A DNA stretch of 64,000 bases from Micromonospora chokoriensis (GCF_900091505.1 NZ_LT607409.1:558001-622000), one strand, 5' to 3'; shown: positions 8,340 through 16,489, numbered from the stretch's first letter. The notes: generated by a model not told the origin, from the sequence alone. Program-made: numbers and translations.

Positions 8340-10002
8340 CGTCCGAGTACGGCTGTGCCGTGGTCTCGCGGTGGTGCCGACCGAGGAGTCCCTCGTCGTG
8401 CAGGGCTCGGGGCCGCGCCACGTGTTCCGGGGTCGGGCCGCCGGCACGCTGCTGCCGCGACTTCTTCCCCTTCTCGACGGCTTCCGGGACCGGCAGGAGA
8501 TCGCCGCCGAGCTGGGCCTGCCGCCGGAGCGCCTGGACCGGCCACTGGCCCTGCTCGACCAACGTGGACTGCTGGAATCCGCCGCGCCACCCCGCCGGGG
8601 TGGGGCCCCCGAGCACGTCGTCGACTACCACTCACGCAGCCTCGACGGCAACGGCGGCCATCCGGGCACCGGTGCCCTGCTCGACGCGCTCGCGGTGGTC
8701 GCCGTGCACGTCGTCGGGCCGGCCGAGGTGGCCAGGGCGGTCGCCGCGGACCTGCGTGAGTGCGGCGTGGGCGAGGTTTCCTGCGGGCCACTCACCGAAA
8801 CCGGTGTCGAGGCCCTCTCCGGAGCCGAGCGGTCCCTGGTGGTGGTGGTCGAGGAGAGCCGGGACCCGTCGGCGGTCGAGCGGGTGGCCGGACTGTGTGC
8901 GCCACACGCCGTGCCCGTACTCCGGGTTGCCGCCGATCGCACCCATCTCGAGATCGGGCCGTGCTTCGTCCCCGGTCTCACCGCCTGCCCCGGATGCCTG
9001 CGCCGTGGCCGGGTCGAGGCGGGCTGGCCGGGTGCGGAGACCTCCGAGGCCACAGCCGGGAAGGCGGCCGGTATCGCTGATGCCACGGCCGGGGAGACGC
9101 TCGCCGGGCTGGCCGCGACCGAGGTGCTGGGCATCGTCTCCGGGGCGTCCCTGCGGGCTCCGACAACGGTGACGAGGATCGACCTCGACGCCTGGGACAC
9201 CGGCCAGCACGTCGTCGTGCCGTACCCGGACTGCCCGTGCGACGACGCCGGCGGCGACGGGCCGCAGCCGGATCTGGTGGACATCGGCCTCTGGATGACC
9301 GAGCGGGTGTTACCCGCCGCCCTGCGGGCCGGCCCCCCGTCGCGGGCCGTCCGGCGGAAGTGGCGGGAGCTGGCGGACGAACGTCCGGTCCACCACGCCC
9401 ACCCCCGGCGCGGGCTGGCGACAGAACGGTTGCCGCTGCCGGGGACGTTCGGCGACGGCGTGCGCCGGACCGCACCCGGAAGCCTGCACCAGCCACTGGT
9501 CGCCGACCTGCTCGCCCGGGTGGCGGGCCGACGGCGGGGCGAGGCCGACGGCCCGTCGCAGCGCTGGGTGCCGTCCGGCGGGCAGCTCGGGTCGGTGGAA
9601 CTCCACCTCGTCACCGAGACCGGCGTCGCCGACCTACCCGGAACGATCTTCCGCTACGACGATGTGAACCACGCGCTGATCGCTCTGCGCGCCGACGCCG
9701 TGCCGCTGGCCGACGCGCTGGCCGGCACCGACCTTCCCGCCGACCGTCTCGACGCCGCGCTGGTGTTCACCGCCGCGCACGACCGGGTGGCGGGAAAGTA
9801 CCAGGACTTCGCGTACCGGCTCACCCACCTGGACGCGGGCTGCGCCGTCACCCAGCTCGCCGCCGTCGCCAGCGCGCACGGGCTCCGCACGGAGTTCGCG
9901 ACCCGCTGGGACGAGAGCCTGGCCGAGCTGCTCGACCTGCAACCGACCGGCCGGTACGTGACCGTGGTAGCCGGCCTACACCGAGGTGAGACATGCCACT
10001 GA
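8329..10002 (+). CDS. Fused leader-binding/E1-like and SagB-type dehydrogenase
   Basis: A 557-residue fusion. Residues about 5-90 look like a PqqD-type winged-helix recognition element. Residues 95-310 are an E1-like region with a zinc site: Cys220/Cys223 (CPGC) and Cys302/Cys304 (CPC). The C-terminal part (about 340-555) resembles SagB-type FMN dehydrogenases, with PSGGQLGSVELHLV, a downstream FRYDDVNHAL, and KYQDFAYRLTHLDAG. SagB-type enzymes oxidise azolines to azoles. The GTG start at 8329 has GAGGGAGG just upstream. Joining leader binding and oxidation in one chain would keep the peptide bound through cyclisation and aromatisation. It overlaps the next gene by 10 bases. Whether the dehydrogenase part keeps FMN is uncertain, since a second nitroreductase-fold protein follows. 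Confidence 0.8.
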   Translation: MSDDVRVRLCRGLAVVPTEESLVVQGSGPRHVFRGRAAGTLLPRLLPLLDGFRDRQEIAAELGLPPERLDRPLALLDQRGLLESAAPPRRGGAPEHVVDYHSRSLDGNGGHPGTGALLDALAVVAVHVVGPAEVARAVAADLRECGVGEVSCGPLTETGVEALSGAERSLVVVVEESRDPSAVERVAGLCAPHAVPVLRVAADRTHLEIGPCFVPGLTACPGCLRRGRVEAGWPGAETSEATAGKAAGIADATAGETLAGLAATEVLGIVSGASLRAPTTVTRIDLDAWDTGQHVVVPYPDCPCDDAGGDGPQPDLVDIGLWMTERVLPAALRAGPPSRAVRRKWRELADERPVHHAHPRRGLATERLPLPGTFGDGVRRTAPGSLHQPLVADLLARVAGRRRGEADGPSQRWVPSGGQLGSVELHLVTETGVADLPGTIFRYDDVNHALIALRADAVPLADALAGTDLPADRLDAALVFTAAHDRVAGKYQDFAYRLTHLDAGCAVTQLAAVASAHGLRTEFATRWDESLAELLDLQPTGRYVTVVAGLHRGETCH

Positions 10003-10655
10003 TCCCCGTGGACGTACCAGCCGAGGCGCTGGCGGACCTGGTACGCCGTCGTGCCCCGTTCCCCCGCGTCATCGAAGGGTACGCGCCGGACGACGGGGCG
10101 GCCGAGCCCGTGACCGACGGCGTACCACTTGCGGCGGTCCTCGAAGGCCGTAGGTCGGTGCGGGAGTTCACGGAGACGCCGGTGGCCGAGGCGACGCTGC
10201 GCGCGGTGCTGCACCGGGCGACCCGGGCTCAGCGTGACCAGTGGCCGGTCGACCGGCACCCGGACCCGGGCCTGCGGTTGCTGCTGGCGGTCCGTCGCGC
10301 CGACGGTCCGGGTCGGGGCCTGTTCACCCCGACTCCCGCCGGCGACCTTCTCCCGCTCGGCGTTCCGGACTGGCTCGACGATCTGGCGGACGTCTACGCC
10401 GACGCGCCGGTGTTCGCGCTCGTCTGCGGCGACCCGGCGGGGGTGGGGCGGGAGGCCGCCGGAGGCCTGCTGGTCCGGATCGGCGCGCTCGGCTACGCCA
10501 TCTGGCTGGCCGCGCGCACCCACGGTCTGGAGTGCGCGGTGTTCGGCGCCGGCCACTACCTGGTGCGGCGGGAGGCGGCCAGGCTCCGCCCGGGGGCGCG
10601 GCATCTGTTCACCGTCGCGCTCGGACACCCAGCCCCGTCGACCGCGGTCGGCTGA
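9993..10655 (+). CDS. Nitroreductase-fold oxidoreductase
   Basis: A 220-residue protein of the FMN-dependent nitroreductase superfamily. RRSVREFT at residues 53-60 is the classic phosphate-binding start of the fold, and the C-terminal half (GGLLVRIGALGYAIWLAARTHGL, given here as residues about 151-173) matches the dimer helix and FMN-contact region. Overlap with the preceding gene (ATG at 9993, stop at 10000-10002) and the 4-base gap to the exporter place it within the operon. Since the preceding fusion already carries a SagB-like domain, the two may form a heterodimer or oxidise different rings. Confidence 0.8.
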   Translation: MPLIPVDVPAEALADLVRRRAPFPRVIEGYAPDDGAAEPVTDGVPLAAVLEGRRSVREFTETPVAEATLRAVLHRATRAQRDQWPVDRHPDPGLRLLLAVRRADGPGRGLFTPTPAGDLLPLGVPDWLDDLADVYADAPVFALVCGDPAGVGREAAGGLLVRIGALGYAIWLAARTHGLECAVFGAGHYLVRREAARLRPGARHLFTVALGHPAPSTAVG

Positions 10656-10659
10656 CGAG

Positions 10660-12540
10660 ATGGCAGCGTCGACCGCACACCGGTCCACCGCCGCTCCGTC
10701 CGACGGTCGGTCCCCCGAGGAGGCCGGGCTGTCCGGGCGGGCGCCGGTGGAGGTCACGACCTGGCTCGTGCTGCGCCGCGTGGCCATGCGCTACCGGCCC
10801 TACCGCTGGCACACCGTCGGCTCGGGGCTGCTGGTCCTGATCACGGTCGGGATGAGCACCGCGGCGCCGCTGCTGCTCCAGCGGATCATCGACGACGCCC
10901 TGCCCCGGCACGACACCACACTGCTCGCGGTGCTGTGCGGCCTGATGATGGCCCTCGGTCTGGTCGGCAGCCTCCTCGGCGTAGCCGAGACCGCGCTTAC
11001 CAACTGGACCGGCCAGCGCGTGGCGGCGCGGCTGCGCGTCGACGTCTACGACCGCGCCAGAGCACAGCCGCTGCGGTTCTACAGCGAGCAGGGCCAGGCA
11101 CAGATCCAGGCCCGCCTGGTCAGCGACATCGACGGCATCGACCGCTTCCTCACCAGCACGGTCCACCAGGCGCTGTCTGCGCTCACCGCACTGGTCGCGG
11201 TCGGGATCGCAATGATCATCCTGAGTTGGCCGCTGGCCCTCGTCTCACTGGCCCTTACCGCGCTGCTCAGCCTCTTCAACAACCGCTTCGCCCGGCGGCG
11301 GCGCCTGCTGTTCCGGCAGCGACAGCGGCTGCTGACCACAGTTCTGCGGTACGTCTCGGAGGACCTGTCCCTTTCCGGGGTGCTACTCGGCCGCACCCTG
11401 CGTCGCACCCGGACCCAACGCGACCGCTTCGTGGAGGTCGCCGAGGACATCCGGGACGTGACGTTCCGGCAGCGCATCGCGGGCATGTCGGCGTACACGG
11501 TCATCGGGGTCTCGTTCGCCTGTGTGCCGCCGCTGATCTTCTGGGCCTACGGCACGTTCACCCCAACGGTGTCGGTCGGCGCCGTGGTGGTGCTGGTCAT
11601 GCTTCAGACCAGACTGTCCCAGCCGATCCAGAGCCTGTTGCGGCTCAGCGGGGGTGTCCAGGCGTCCGTCGTGATGTTCGAGCGGGTCTTGGAGTACCTC
11701 GACATGGATGCCCCGGAGCGGGATGTCGCGCCGGTCCGGCGCACACCGGCCGGGCCGGCGGAGGTGCGGCTGCGCGGTGTCTCCTGCCGCTACCCGGGGT
11801 CACCGGCCCCCGCCCTCGCCGGAGTGGATCTGGACTTCCCCGCCGGGTCGGTGACCGTCGTCACCGGCCACACCGGTTCGGGCAAGAGCACCCTGGGACT
11901 CGTCCTGGCCGGCCTGCTCTCCCCGGACACCGGTACCGTCCGCGTCGACGGTGGCTCCGCCCTCCCTCGTGCGGCGGCCACCCTGATCCCGCAGCACACC
12001 GCGCTGTTGCACGGCACGATCCGGGACAACCTGCTGTTCGCCCGGGACGGCGTCTCCCAGGCAGAGCTGGACCGGGTACTCGACACGGTCCGGTTGGGTT
12101 CGCTGATCACCGCGTCGCGGCACGGCTGGGACACCTCGATCGGCGAGAACGGGCTACAACTCTCCGGCGGGGAGCGGCAGCGCCTGGGCATCGCACGGGC
12201 CCTGCTGGCCGACTGCCGGCTGCTCGTCGTCGACGAGGCGACCAGCGCCCTCGACCAGCACACCGCCGACCGCGTCACCGAGGCGCTGCGGGAGCACTGC
12301 CGGGACAAGACCCTGGTCCTCATCGCCCACCGCCTGCCCCGGCTGGAACCACAGGACCGGGTGATCGTGCTGGACCGGGGACGGGTCGCCGAGCATGGCA
12401 CGCACGGGCTGCTCAGCCGGGCCGGCGGCGCCTACGCCAGCCTGCTCGCGGCACAACCGGTGGCCCGGCCGGCCCGCCGTGAACCACCCCACCCCGAACC
12501 GCCCCGTCGTGCACCGGAACTGCCGTTGCGGACGACCTGA
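10660..12540 (+). CDS. ABC exporter (fused membrane and ATPase domains)
   Basis: A 626-residue type-I ABC half-exporter. The membrane domain covers about residues 40-340 with six hydrophobic segments (for example around 48-68, 165-205 and 285-320). The ATPase domain has Walker A GHTGSGKST at 403-411, signature LSGGE at 501-505 and Walker B with Asp525/Glu526. There is no N-terminal C39 peptidase domain, so it does not itself cleave the leader. The Pro/Arg-rich tail after about residue 600 is not conserved in the family. The ATG at 10660 starts 4 bases after the preceding stop. Its likely role is export of the finished peptide at the cytoplasmic membrane, which may also give self-protection. 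Confidence 0.9.
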   Translation: MAASTAHRSTAAPSDGRSPEEAGLSGRAPVEVTTWLVLRRVAMRYRPYRWHTVGSGLLVLITVGMSTAAPLLLQRIIDDALPRHDTTLLAVLCGLMMALGLVGSLLGVAETALTNWTGQRVAARLRVDVYDRARAQPLRFYSEQGQAQIQARLVSDIDGIDRFLTSTVHQALSALTALVAVGIAMIILSWPLALVSLALTALLSLFNNRFARRRRLLFRQRQRLLTTVLRYVSEDLSLSGVLLGRTLRRTRTQRDRFVEVAEDIRDVTFRQRIAGMSAYTVIGVSFACVPPLIFWAYGTFTPTVSVGAVVVLVMLQTRLSQPIQSLLRLSGGVQASVVMFERVLEYLDMDAPERDVAPVRRTPAGPAEVRLRGVSCRYPGSPAPALAGVDLDFPAGSVTVVTGHTGSGKSTLGLVLAGLLSPDTGTVRVDGGSALPRAAATLIPQHTALLHGTIRDNLLFARDGVSQAELDRVLDTVRLGSLITASRHGWDTSIGENGLQLSGGERQRLGIARALLADCRLLVVDEATSALDQHTADRVTEALREHCRDKTLVLIAHRLPRLEPQDRVIVLDRGRVAEHGTHGLLSRAGGAYASLLAAQPVARPARREPPHPEPPRRAPELPLRTT

Positions 12541-12569
12541 GCGACCCGTACCGAACGCGAGGAGACGCC

Positions 12570-13424
12570 ATGTCCAGTACCACCATCTCCGCCCCGCCCG
12601 ACCTGGGCGTCGGGCTCGGCTATCGCGAGGAGCTGCACGACGGGATCCTCGCCCACCCGGCCGCGATCGACTGGCTGGAAATCGTCACGGACCGCTATCT
12701 GGTGGATCCGGCGCAGAACAAGCTGCTGCGCGCTCTCCGGGACCGTTTCGTCGTGGTCGCCCACGGCCTGGAGATGTCGATCGGCTCGGACACCCCGGTG
12801 GATCCGGACTACCTGGATGCCGTCGCGGCGGTGGCGGACGCCGTCGACGCACCCTGGGTCAGCGACCACCTCTGCTTCACCCGGGAGGACGGCGTCGAGC
12901 TGCACAACCTGACGCCGGTGCTCCGCACGGAAGAGAAGGTCAGGACGATAGCCGCGAACGCGCAGCGGGTGCAGGACCGGCTGGGGCGGCCGTTCCTGCT
13001 GGAGAACATCAGCTACTACCTCGACCTGCCGGGCGGCATGACGGAGGCCGAGTTCATCACCGCCGTCCTCGACCGCTGCGACTGCGGCCTGCTGCTCGAC
13101 CTGAACAACGTCGTGGTCAACGCGACCAACCACGGGTTCGACCCCTACGACTTCCTCGACGCGCTGCCGCTCGACCGTGTCGTCCAGGTGCACCTGGCGG
13201 GCAACCTGGGCCAGGGTGGCGTACCACTCGTCGACGGCCACGACGCCCCGGTGGGAGAGGACGTGTTCGCACTGCTCGAACACCTGGAGAGCCGCCAGCA
13301 CATCCGGGCCACCATGATCGAACGGGACGGTCACTTCCCCGACGACTTCACCGAACTGATCGACGAGCTGGACCGGGTCCGTGCCACCCTCACGGCGGGC
13401 AGCGTCTCCCGCGGTGCCCGATGA
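12570..13424 (+). CDS. DUF692 multinuclear non-heme iron oxidase (MNIO)
   Basis: A 284-residue TIM-barrel protein of the DUF692 family, which includes MbnB (methanobactin) and TglH. Metal-ligand motifs are in order: AHGLEMSIGS, SDHLCF, LENISYY, LLDLNNVVVNATNHG, VQVHLAGN, GHDAPV and MIERDGHFPD. The His/Glu/Asp/Asn ligands that I can identify are present; the residue after HLAG is Asn where many relatives have His. MNIOs use two or three irons and O2 to rearrange Cys and other side chains in RiPP precursors. The ATG at 12570 has GAGGAGA 6 to 12 bases upstream. Its stop overlaps the next gene as ATGA. Presence with YcaO genes in one operon predicts a doubly modified peptide. Confidence 0.9.
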   Translation: MSSTTISAPPDLGVGLGYREELHDGILAHPAAIDWLEIVTDRYLVDPAQNKLLRALRDRFVVVAHGLEMSIGSDTPVDPDYLDAVAAVADAVDAPWVSDHLCFTREDGVELHNLTPVLRTEEKVRTIAANAQRVQDRLGRPFLLENISYYLDLPGGMTEAEFITAVLDRCDCGLLLDLNNVVVNATNHGFDPYDFLDALPLDRVVQVHLAGNLGQGGVPLVDGHDAPVGEDVFALLEHLESRQHIRATMIERDGHFPDDFTELIDELDRVRATLTAGSVSRGAR

Positions 13425-14233
13425 GCACGGAGTACGCCTTTCCCGCTGGCGGGCAGGCGCTGCTGGCCAGGCTCCTGATCGACGGGTCGCTCGCCGAGGA
13501 GTTGCACGCCGACCCCGACAGGTTCGCCCGACGACACGGCACCGACCCCGAGCTGGCCCGGCGACTGGCCGCCGTGCCACTGCCCGGCCTTCGGCTCACC
13601 GCCTCGATCACCAGCCGCAAACGCAAGGCGAGGTTCACCGCCGCCTTTCCCGGCAGCGCCGCCCTGCTCCGCGACACCGCCGCGGAGGAGACCGTGCTGC
13701 GCCCCGTACTGGGACGTCGGTCGTTGAGCCGGCCCGAGGACAGCCTGGCGGTCGGGAGCGAGCTCGCCGCCGCCGTTGCCACGCTGCCCAGCACCGCCCG
13801 GATCCGGCTGCTCCGCGAGATGGTGGCGTTCGAAACCCTCTGGTACGAGGCACGGGTCGGCACCGGTGGGGTGGAACCGCCACCCGGCCCGCCCGCGCTG
13901 CGGCCGGGCGTCCTGCTCGCAACGTTCGATCGCCCGATCGCAGAGATCCAACGGAGCGTCGTCGCCGGACGGGCGGCCGACAGCCTGCCGAGCGGCACCA
14001 CCCACTACCTGCTGCACGCCACGAGCCGTTCCGGCCTGGTGCGGACGTACCGGCTGCCGTCGAGGCTGGCGGACCTGCTCGCCGCCTGCGACGGCGTTCG
14101 GACGACCCGTGCGGTCGCGCACCGGGCCGGACTGGACATCGAAACCGCCGAACGCGGCCTACACGGCATGGTCGCCAAGGGTTTCCTGGGCGGACTGGAC
14201 GTCCGTGGCACCGGAAATGGGCTGGCTGGATAA
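13421..14233 (+). CDS. MNIO partner protein
   Basis: A 270-residue protein coupled to the MNIO by a 4-base ATGA overlap. The N-terminal third (LLARLLIDGSLAEELHADPD at about 11-30, then a basic SITSRKRKARFTAAFP stretch) resembles partner proteins encoded beside DUF692 genes in actinobacteria. The last about 80 residues look like a winged helix (DLLAACDGVRTTRAVAHRAG), a plausible leader-binding element. By analogy with MbnC and TglI it should form a complex with the MNIO and deliver the precursor. I see no catalytic motif. It is the last gene of the operon. Confidence 0.7.
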   Translation: MSTEYAFPAGGQALLARLLIDGSLAEELHADPDRFARRHGTDPELARRLAAVPLPGLRLTASITSRKRKARFTAAFPGSAALLRDTAAEETVLRPVLGRRSLSRPEDSLAVGSELAAAVATLPSTARIRLLREMVAFETLWYEARVGTGGVEPPPGPPALRPGVLLATFDRPIAEIQRSVVAGRAADSLPSGTTHYLLHATSRSGLVRTYRLPSRLADLLAACDGVRTTRAVAHRAGLDIETAERGLHGMVAKGFLGGLDVRGTGNGLAG

Positions 14234-14243
14234 GACGAAGTTG

Positions 14244-14258
14244 CCGGGGTTTCCCCGG
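14244..14258 (+). terminator. Weak hairpin after the RiPP operon
   Basis: CCGGGG (14244-14249), loop TTT, CCCCGG (14253-14258) forms a 6-bp GC stem 10 bases after the last stop, followed by CACCTTT. It is short for a terminator; the stronger hairpin at 14398-14433 could also stop the operon. Confidence 0.35.
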
Positions 14259-14397
14259 GCACCTTTGCTGACAACGGGTGACGACCGAGCGATCCCGGCT
14301 CAGGGCAACATCCCTCGTCTACCCGGCCCGGAAGACCGCGATCGCGGAGAGCTGCCGCGCCCAGGCGTTTTCGGGGGATGAACTCATCGACAAAATT

Positions 14398-14433
14398 AAG
14401 GCCCTGACCGACACTCTCCCTGGTCAGGGCCTT
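14398..14433 (-). terminator. tRNA terminator, possibly bidirectional
   Basis: AAGGCCCTGACC at 14398-14409 pairs perfectly (12 bp) with 14422-14433. Read on the minus strand, the stem is followed by TAATTTTGT, a T-rich tail, and starts 6 bases after the tRNA 3' end. Read on the plus strand it could also stop the RiPP operon. Confidence 0.8.
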
Positions 14434-14439
14434 GCGAAG

Positions 14440-14513
14440 TGGAGCTGAGGGGATTTGAACCCCTGACCCCCTCGATGCGAACGAGGTGCGCTACCAGTCT
14501 GCGCCACAGCCCC
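14440..14513 (-). tRNA. tRNA-Ala (anticodon CGC)
   Basis: The minus strand folds as a 74-nt cloverleaf: acceptor GGGGCTG paired with CAGCTCC including the G3.U70 pair that identifies alanine tRNAs, anticodon stem CCTCG/CGAGG with loop TTCGCAT (anticodon CGC, codon GCG), and a T arm with GGTTCAAATCC. The 3' CCA is not encoded. The tRNA 3' end faces the RiPP cluster, so an integration site here is conceivable, but I see no integrase or duplicated tRNA end. Confidence 0.95.
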
Positions 14514-14633
14514 CCACCGGCGAACCGGCTTCGGTCCCACCCGGCTTACACCGGGCGGGCCGGCGCCAAGGCTAACAGGTCGCCCGCCCCCACCGCGAAT
14601 CCGCCCCCGGTGCGGCGTCGCACCCCGCCCGGA

Positions 14634-14708
14634 GATCCACTCGGGTTGCCGAAAATCGGGGCATCCGGGACGCCCCGACACCCCGACTTCCCGAAACCCG
14701 AGTCGATC
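14634..14708. repeat. Long imperfect palindrome (GATCGACTCGGGTT family), copy 1
   Basis: The left arm starts GATCCACTCGGGTT and the right arm ends AACCCGAGTCGATC; inside, CGGGGC and GCCCCG pair again, giving a stem spanning most of 75 bases with a few mismatches. The same arm sequence recurs as a palindrome at 22636-22712. It lies in the 365-base gene-free stretch 14514-14878, which otherwise holds a tandem repeat and the tRNA upstream region. Confidence 0.65.
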
Positions 14709-14710
14709 AA

Positions 14711-14872
14711 CCCCCCGACGGGCCGCGAGCGGCCCCCGACACCCGCGAGCGCCCCCGACGGGCCGCGAGCGGCCCCCGACACCCGCGAGCGCCCCCGACG
14801 GGCCGCGAGCGCCCCCGACGGGCCGCGAGCGCCCCCGACGGGCCGCGAGCGCCGCCGACAGGCCGCCGACGC
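14711..14872. repeat. 20-bp tandem repeat array (about 8 units)
   Basis: Units of exactly 20 bp, alternating between GGCCGCGAGCGGCCCCCGAC and a variant with ACCCGCGAGCGCCCCCGACG, run from about 14711 to 14872, ending in a degenerate copy. There are no unique spacers, so it is not a CRISPR array. It sits just downstream of the minus-strand sepX gene (ends 14879) and could vary in copy number. Confidence 0.85.
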
Positions 14873-14878
14873 CGTCTG

Positions 14879-15655
14879 TCAGGCGCCCCGGCCGGCCTCG
14901 TAGGGGCGGCCGCGCAGCCCACCCGACCGGCGGTACGAGACCGACCCGCCGTTGACCGCCGCCGGCAGGTCGCCGGGTCGGTCGAGGCCCATCGCGGCGC
15001 GGCGTACCCCCTCGCGTTGGGCGGCGAGGCGGCGCTGCGCCTCACGGCGGGCCGCTGCCCGGCGGGCCTGCTCCCGGCGCACCTCGGCCTGCCGGTCGGC
15101 GAGCCAGGCGGCTTCCCGGGCCCGGGCGCGGCGACGGCGGCGGCCGGCCAGGGCCCGGCGGCGGAGGTGGACGACGTACACGGCCAGGAGCAGGAAGGTG
15201 ACCGCGAAGCTGACCCAGAAGCCGGGGCTGACGAACACCACGCCGATCAGCTCGACGACGTTGAGGAGCAGCAGGGCGGCGAGCACCCGACGCCGCCGGT
15301 ACACGGCGGGGGTGTGCTGCCGTTGGGGCGGCGGGCGGCGGCGCGACTTCTTCGGCGCGGGCGGTACGGCGCGTAGCCGGCCGGAGCGGCGGGCGACCGG
15401 CGGCGCGGAGACCGGCGCGGCCAGCGTTCCCGTAGCCGCGTCCTCACTGAGAGTGACCACCAGTGAGCGCGGGGGGTGGACGGGTCGCCGTCCCGGCACA
15501 GTGCGACGCCGCCGGCGGCGCTGGAGCACCCGCGCCGTCGACTGCGCCCGCTCCGCCACCAACCGCTCGGTGGCGTCGTACCGGCGAACCAGCGCCGGGG
15601 CCAGGGCGAGCAGGCCGGCGGCGGCGAGGACGGCGAGGAGCACCGAGGTCGGCAC
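14879..15655 (-). CDS. sepX: SepX/GlpR-type divisome membrane protein
   Basis: A 258-residue membrane protein with an N-terminal transmembrane helix (about residues 3-20), a basic linker, a central pair of hydrophobic segments (about 128-162) and a very Arg/Ala-rich coiled-coil C-terminus. This layout, and location three genes from galU beside a MoeA-like gene, fits the actinobacterial protein called SepX in Streptomyces and GlpR in Corynebacterium, the membrane receptor of the gephyrin-like divisome protein Glp. The GTG at 15655 (VPTSVLLAVLAA) is favoured because GGGAGGGG lies just upstream; GTG at 15673 would put that site inside the gene. It is last in a minus-strand run with the acetyltransferase, Glp and GalU. 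The identification rests on context and topology. Confidence 0.7.
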   Translation of the reverse strand: MPTSVLLAVLAAAGLLALAPALVRRYDATERLVAERAQSTARVLQRRRRRRTVPGRRPVHPPRSLVVTLSEDAATGTLAAPVSAPPVARRSGRLRAVPPAPKKSRRRPPPQRQHTPAVYRRRRVLAALLLLNVVELIGVVFVSPGFWVSFAVTFLLLAVYVVHLRRRALAGRRRRRARAREAAWLADRQAEVRREQARRAAARREAQRRLAAQREGVRRAAMGLDRPGDLPAAVNGGSVSYRRSGGLRGRPYEAGRGA

Positions 15656-15838
15656 CCTCACCCCTCCCGTCACCGAATTCGAAGCAACCGCTCTCCGACC
15701 GCAGGATCTTCCACAGATCCCGCCCGCGTACGTGGATCGTCCGGCCGGTGAGCGCTTGCCGCAGCTTGCAGTTACTTGAGGTTACGGCGAGTCGACCGGG
15801 TTGCCACCGCGCCGCGCCGATCCCGTCCGTGGGACGGC

Positions 15839-16489
15839 TCACCGCGCGTCGGCGCGTACCCGATGCCAGCGGGCCAGCAGGCCACCCTCGGCGGCGATCT
15901 CCTCGCTCGTCATCGCGTATCCGATGTGGTCCCGCCAAGCGCCGTCGATGTGCATGTAGCGCACGTGGTACGACTCCTCGCGGAAGCCGAGTTTCTCCAC
16001 CACCCGCCGCGACGGCCGGTTCTCCGGCCGGATGTTGACCTCCACGCGGTGCAGCCCGCCCGGACCGAACGCGTGGTCCACGGCGAGCGCGAGCGCCGTG
16101 GGGATCACGCCTCGCCCGGCGACCCGAGCGTCCACCCAGTACCCGACGTAACCGGAGCAGAGGGCCCGCCGCACGATGCTGCCCACGTTGATGTGACCGA
16201 CCAACCGGTCCCGGTCGGCCTCACGTAGGCAGACAGCGAACGGCATGCTCTCGCCCTCGCGGGCCGAACGCCGCTGGTCACGGTGCACCCAACGGAACGC
16301 GGCCGGCGAGTTCATGTCGTCCCAGGCGCCGGGCAACGACGACTCCCAGGGTGCCAGCCAGGCCCGGTTGGCCCGCCGGATCTCCGACCACGCCGCGGCG
16401 TCGGTGCGCCGGTACGGCCGCAGCAACACCGGCCCGTCCGCCAACTCCACCGGCCAGCCCGGTGCCCGCGGGGGTCCGAAGAGACTCAC
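15839..16489 (-). CDS. GNAT N-acetyltransferase, RimJ/RimL type
   Basis: A 216-residue acetyl-CoA-dependent acetyltransferase. Visible family features are RPYRRTDAAAW near residue 24, VGYWVDARVAGRGVIPTAL (acetyl-CoA-binding RxxGxG/A loop, about 125-143), VNIRPENRPSRRVVEKLGF (about 155-173) and a C-terminal HIDGAWRDH. RimJ-like enzymes acetylate N-termini of ribosomal or other proteins. The GTG at 16489 has GGGAGA 8 bases upstream; GTG at 16495 is an alternative. The gene is conserved between sepX and the moeA-like glp, so its substrate could be a cell-division protein, but this is inference. In the 127 bases upstream an 18-bp sequence (CCACCGCGGCGACCCGAC) is repeated in tandem at 16533-16568. 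Confidence 0.85.
   Translation of the reverse strand: MSLFGPPRAPGWPVELADGPVLLRPYRRTDAAAWSEIRRANRAWLAPWESSLPGAWDDMNSPAAFRWVHRDQRRSAREGESMPFAVCLREADRDRLVGHINVGSIVRRALCSGYVGYWVDARVAGRGVIPTALALAVDHAFGPGGLHRVEVNIRPENRPSRRVVEKLGFREESYHVRYMHIDGAWRDHIGYAMTSEEIAAEGGLLARWHRVRADAR

Noticed and set aside
14440..14513. tRNA-Ala as the integration site of a genomic island holding the RiPP cluster
   Set aside because: No integrase, no second tRNA 3' copy and no base-composition change were seen at the cluster edge.
14711..14872. Possible CRISPR array
   Set aside because: The 20-bp units are directly adjacent without unique spacers, and no cas genes are near; the RecB-like nuclease at 26288 is a free-standing family.
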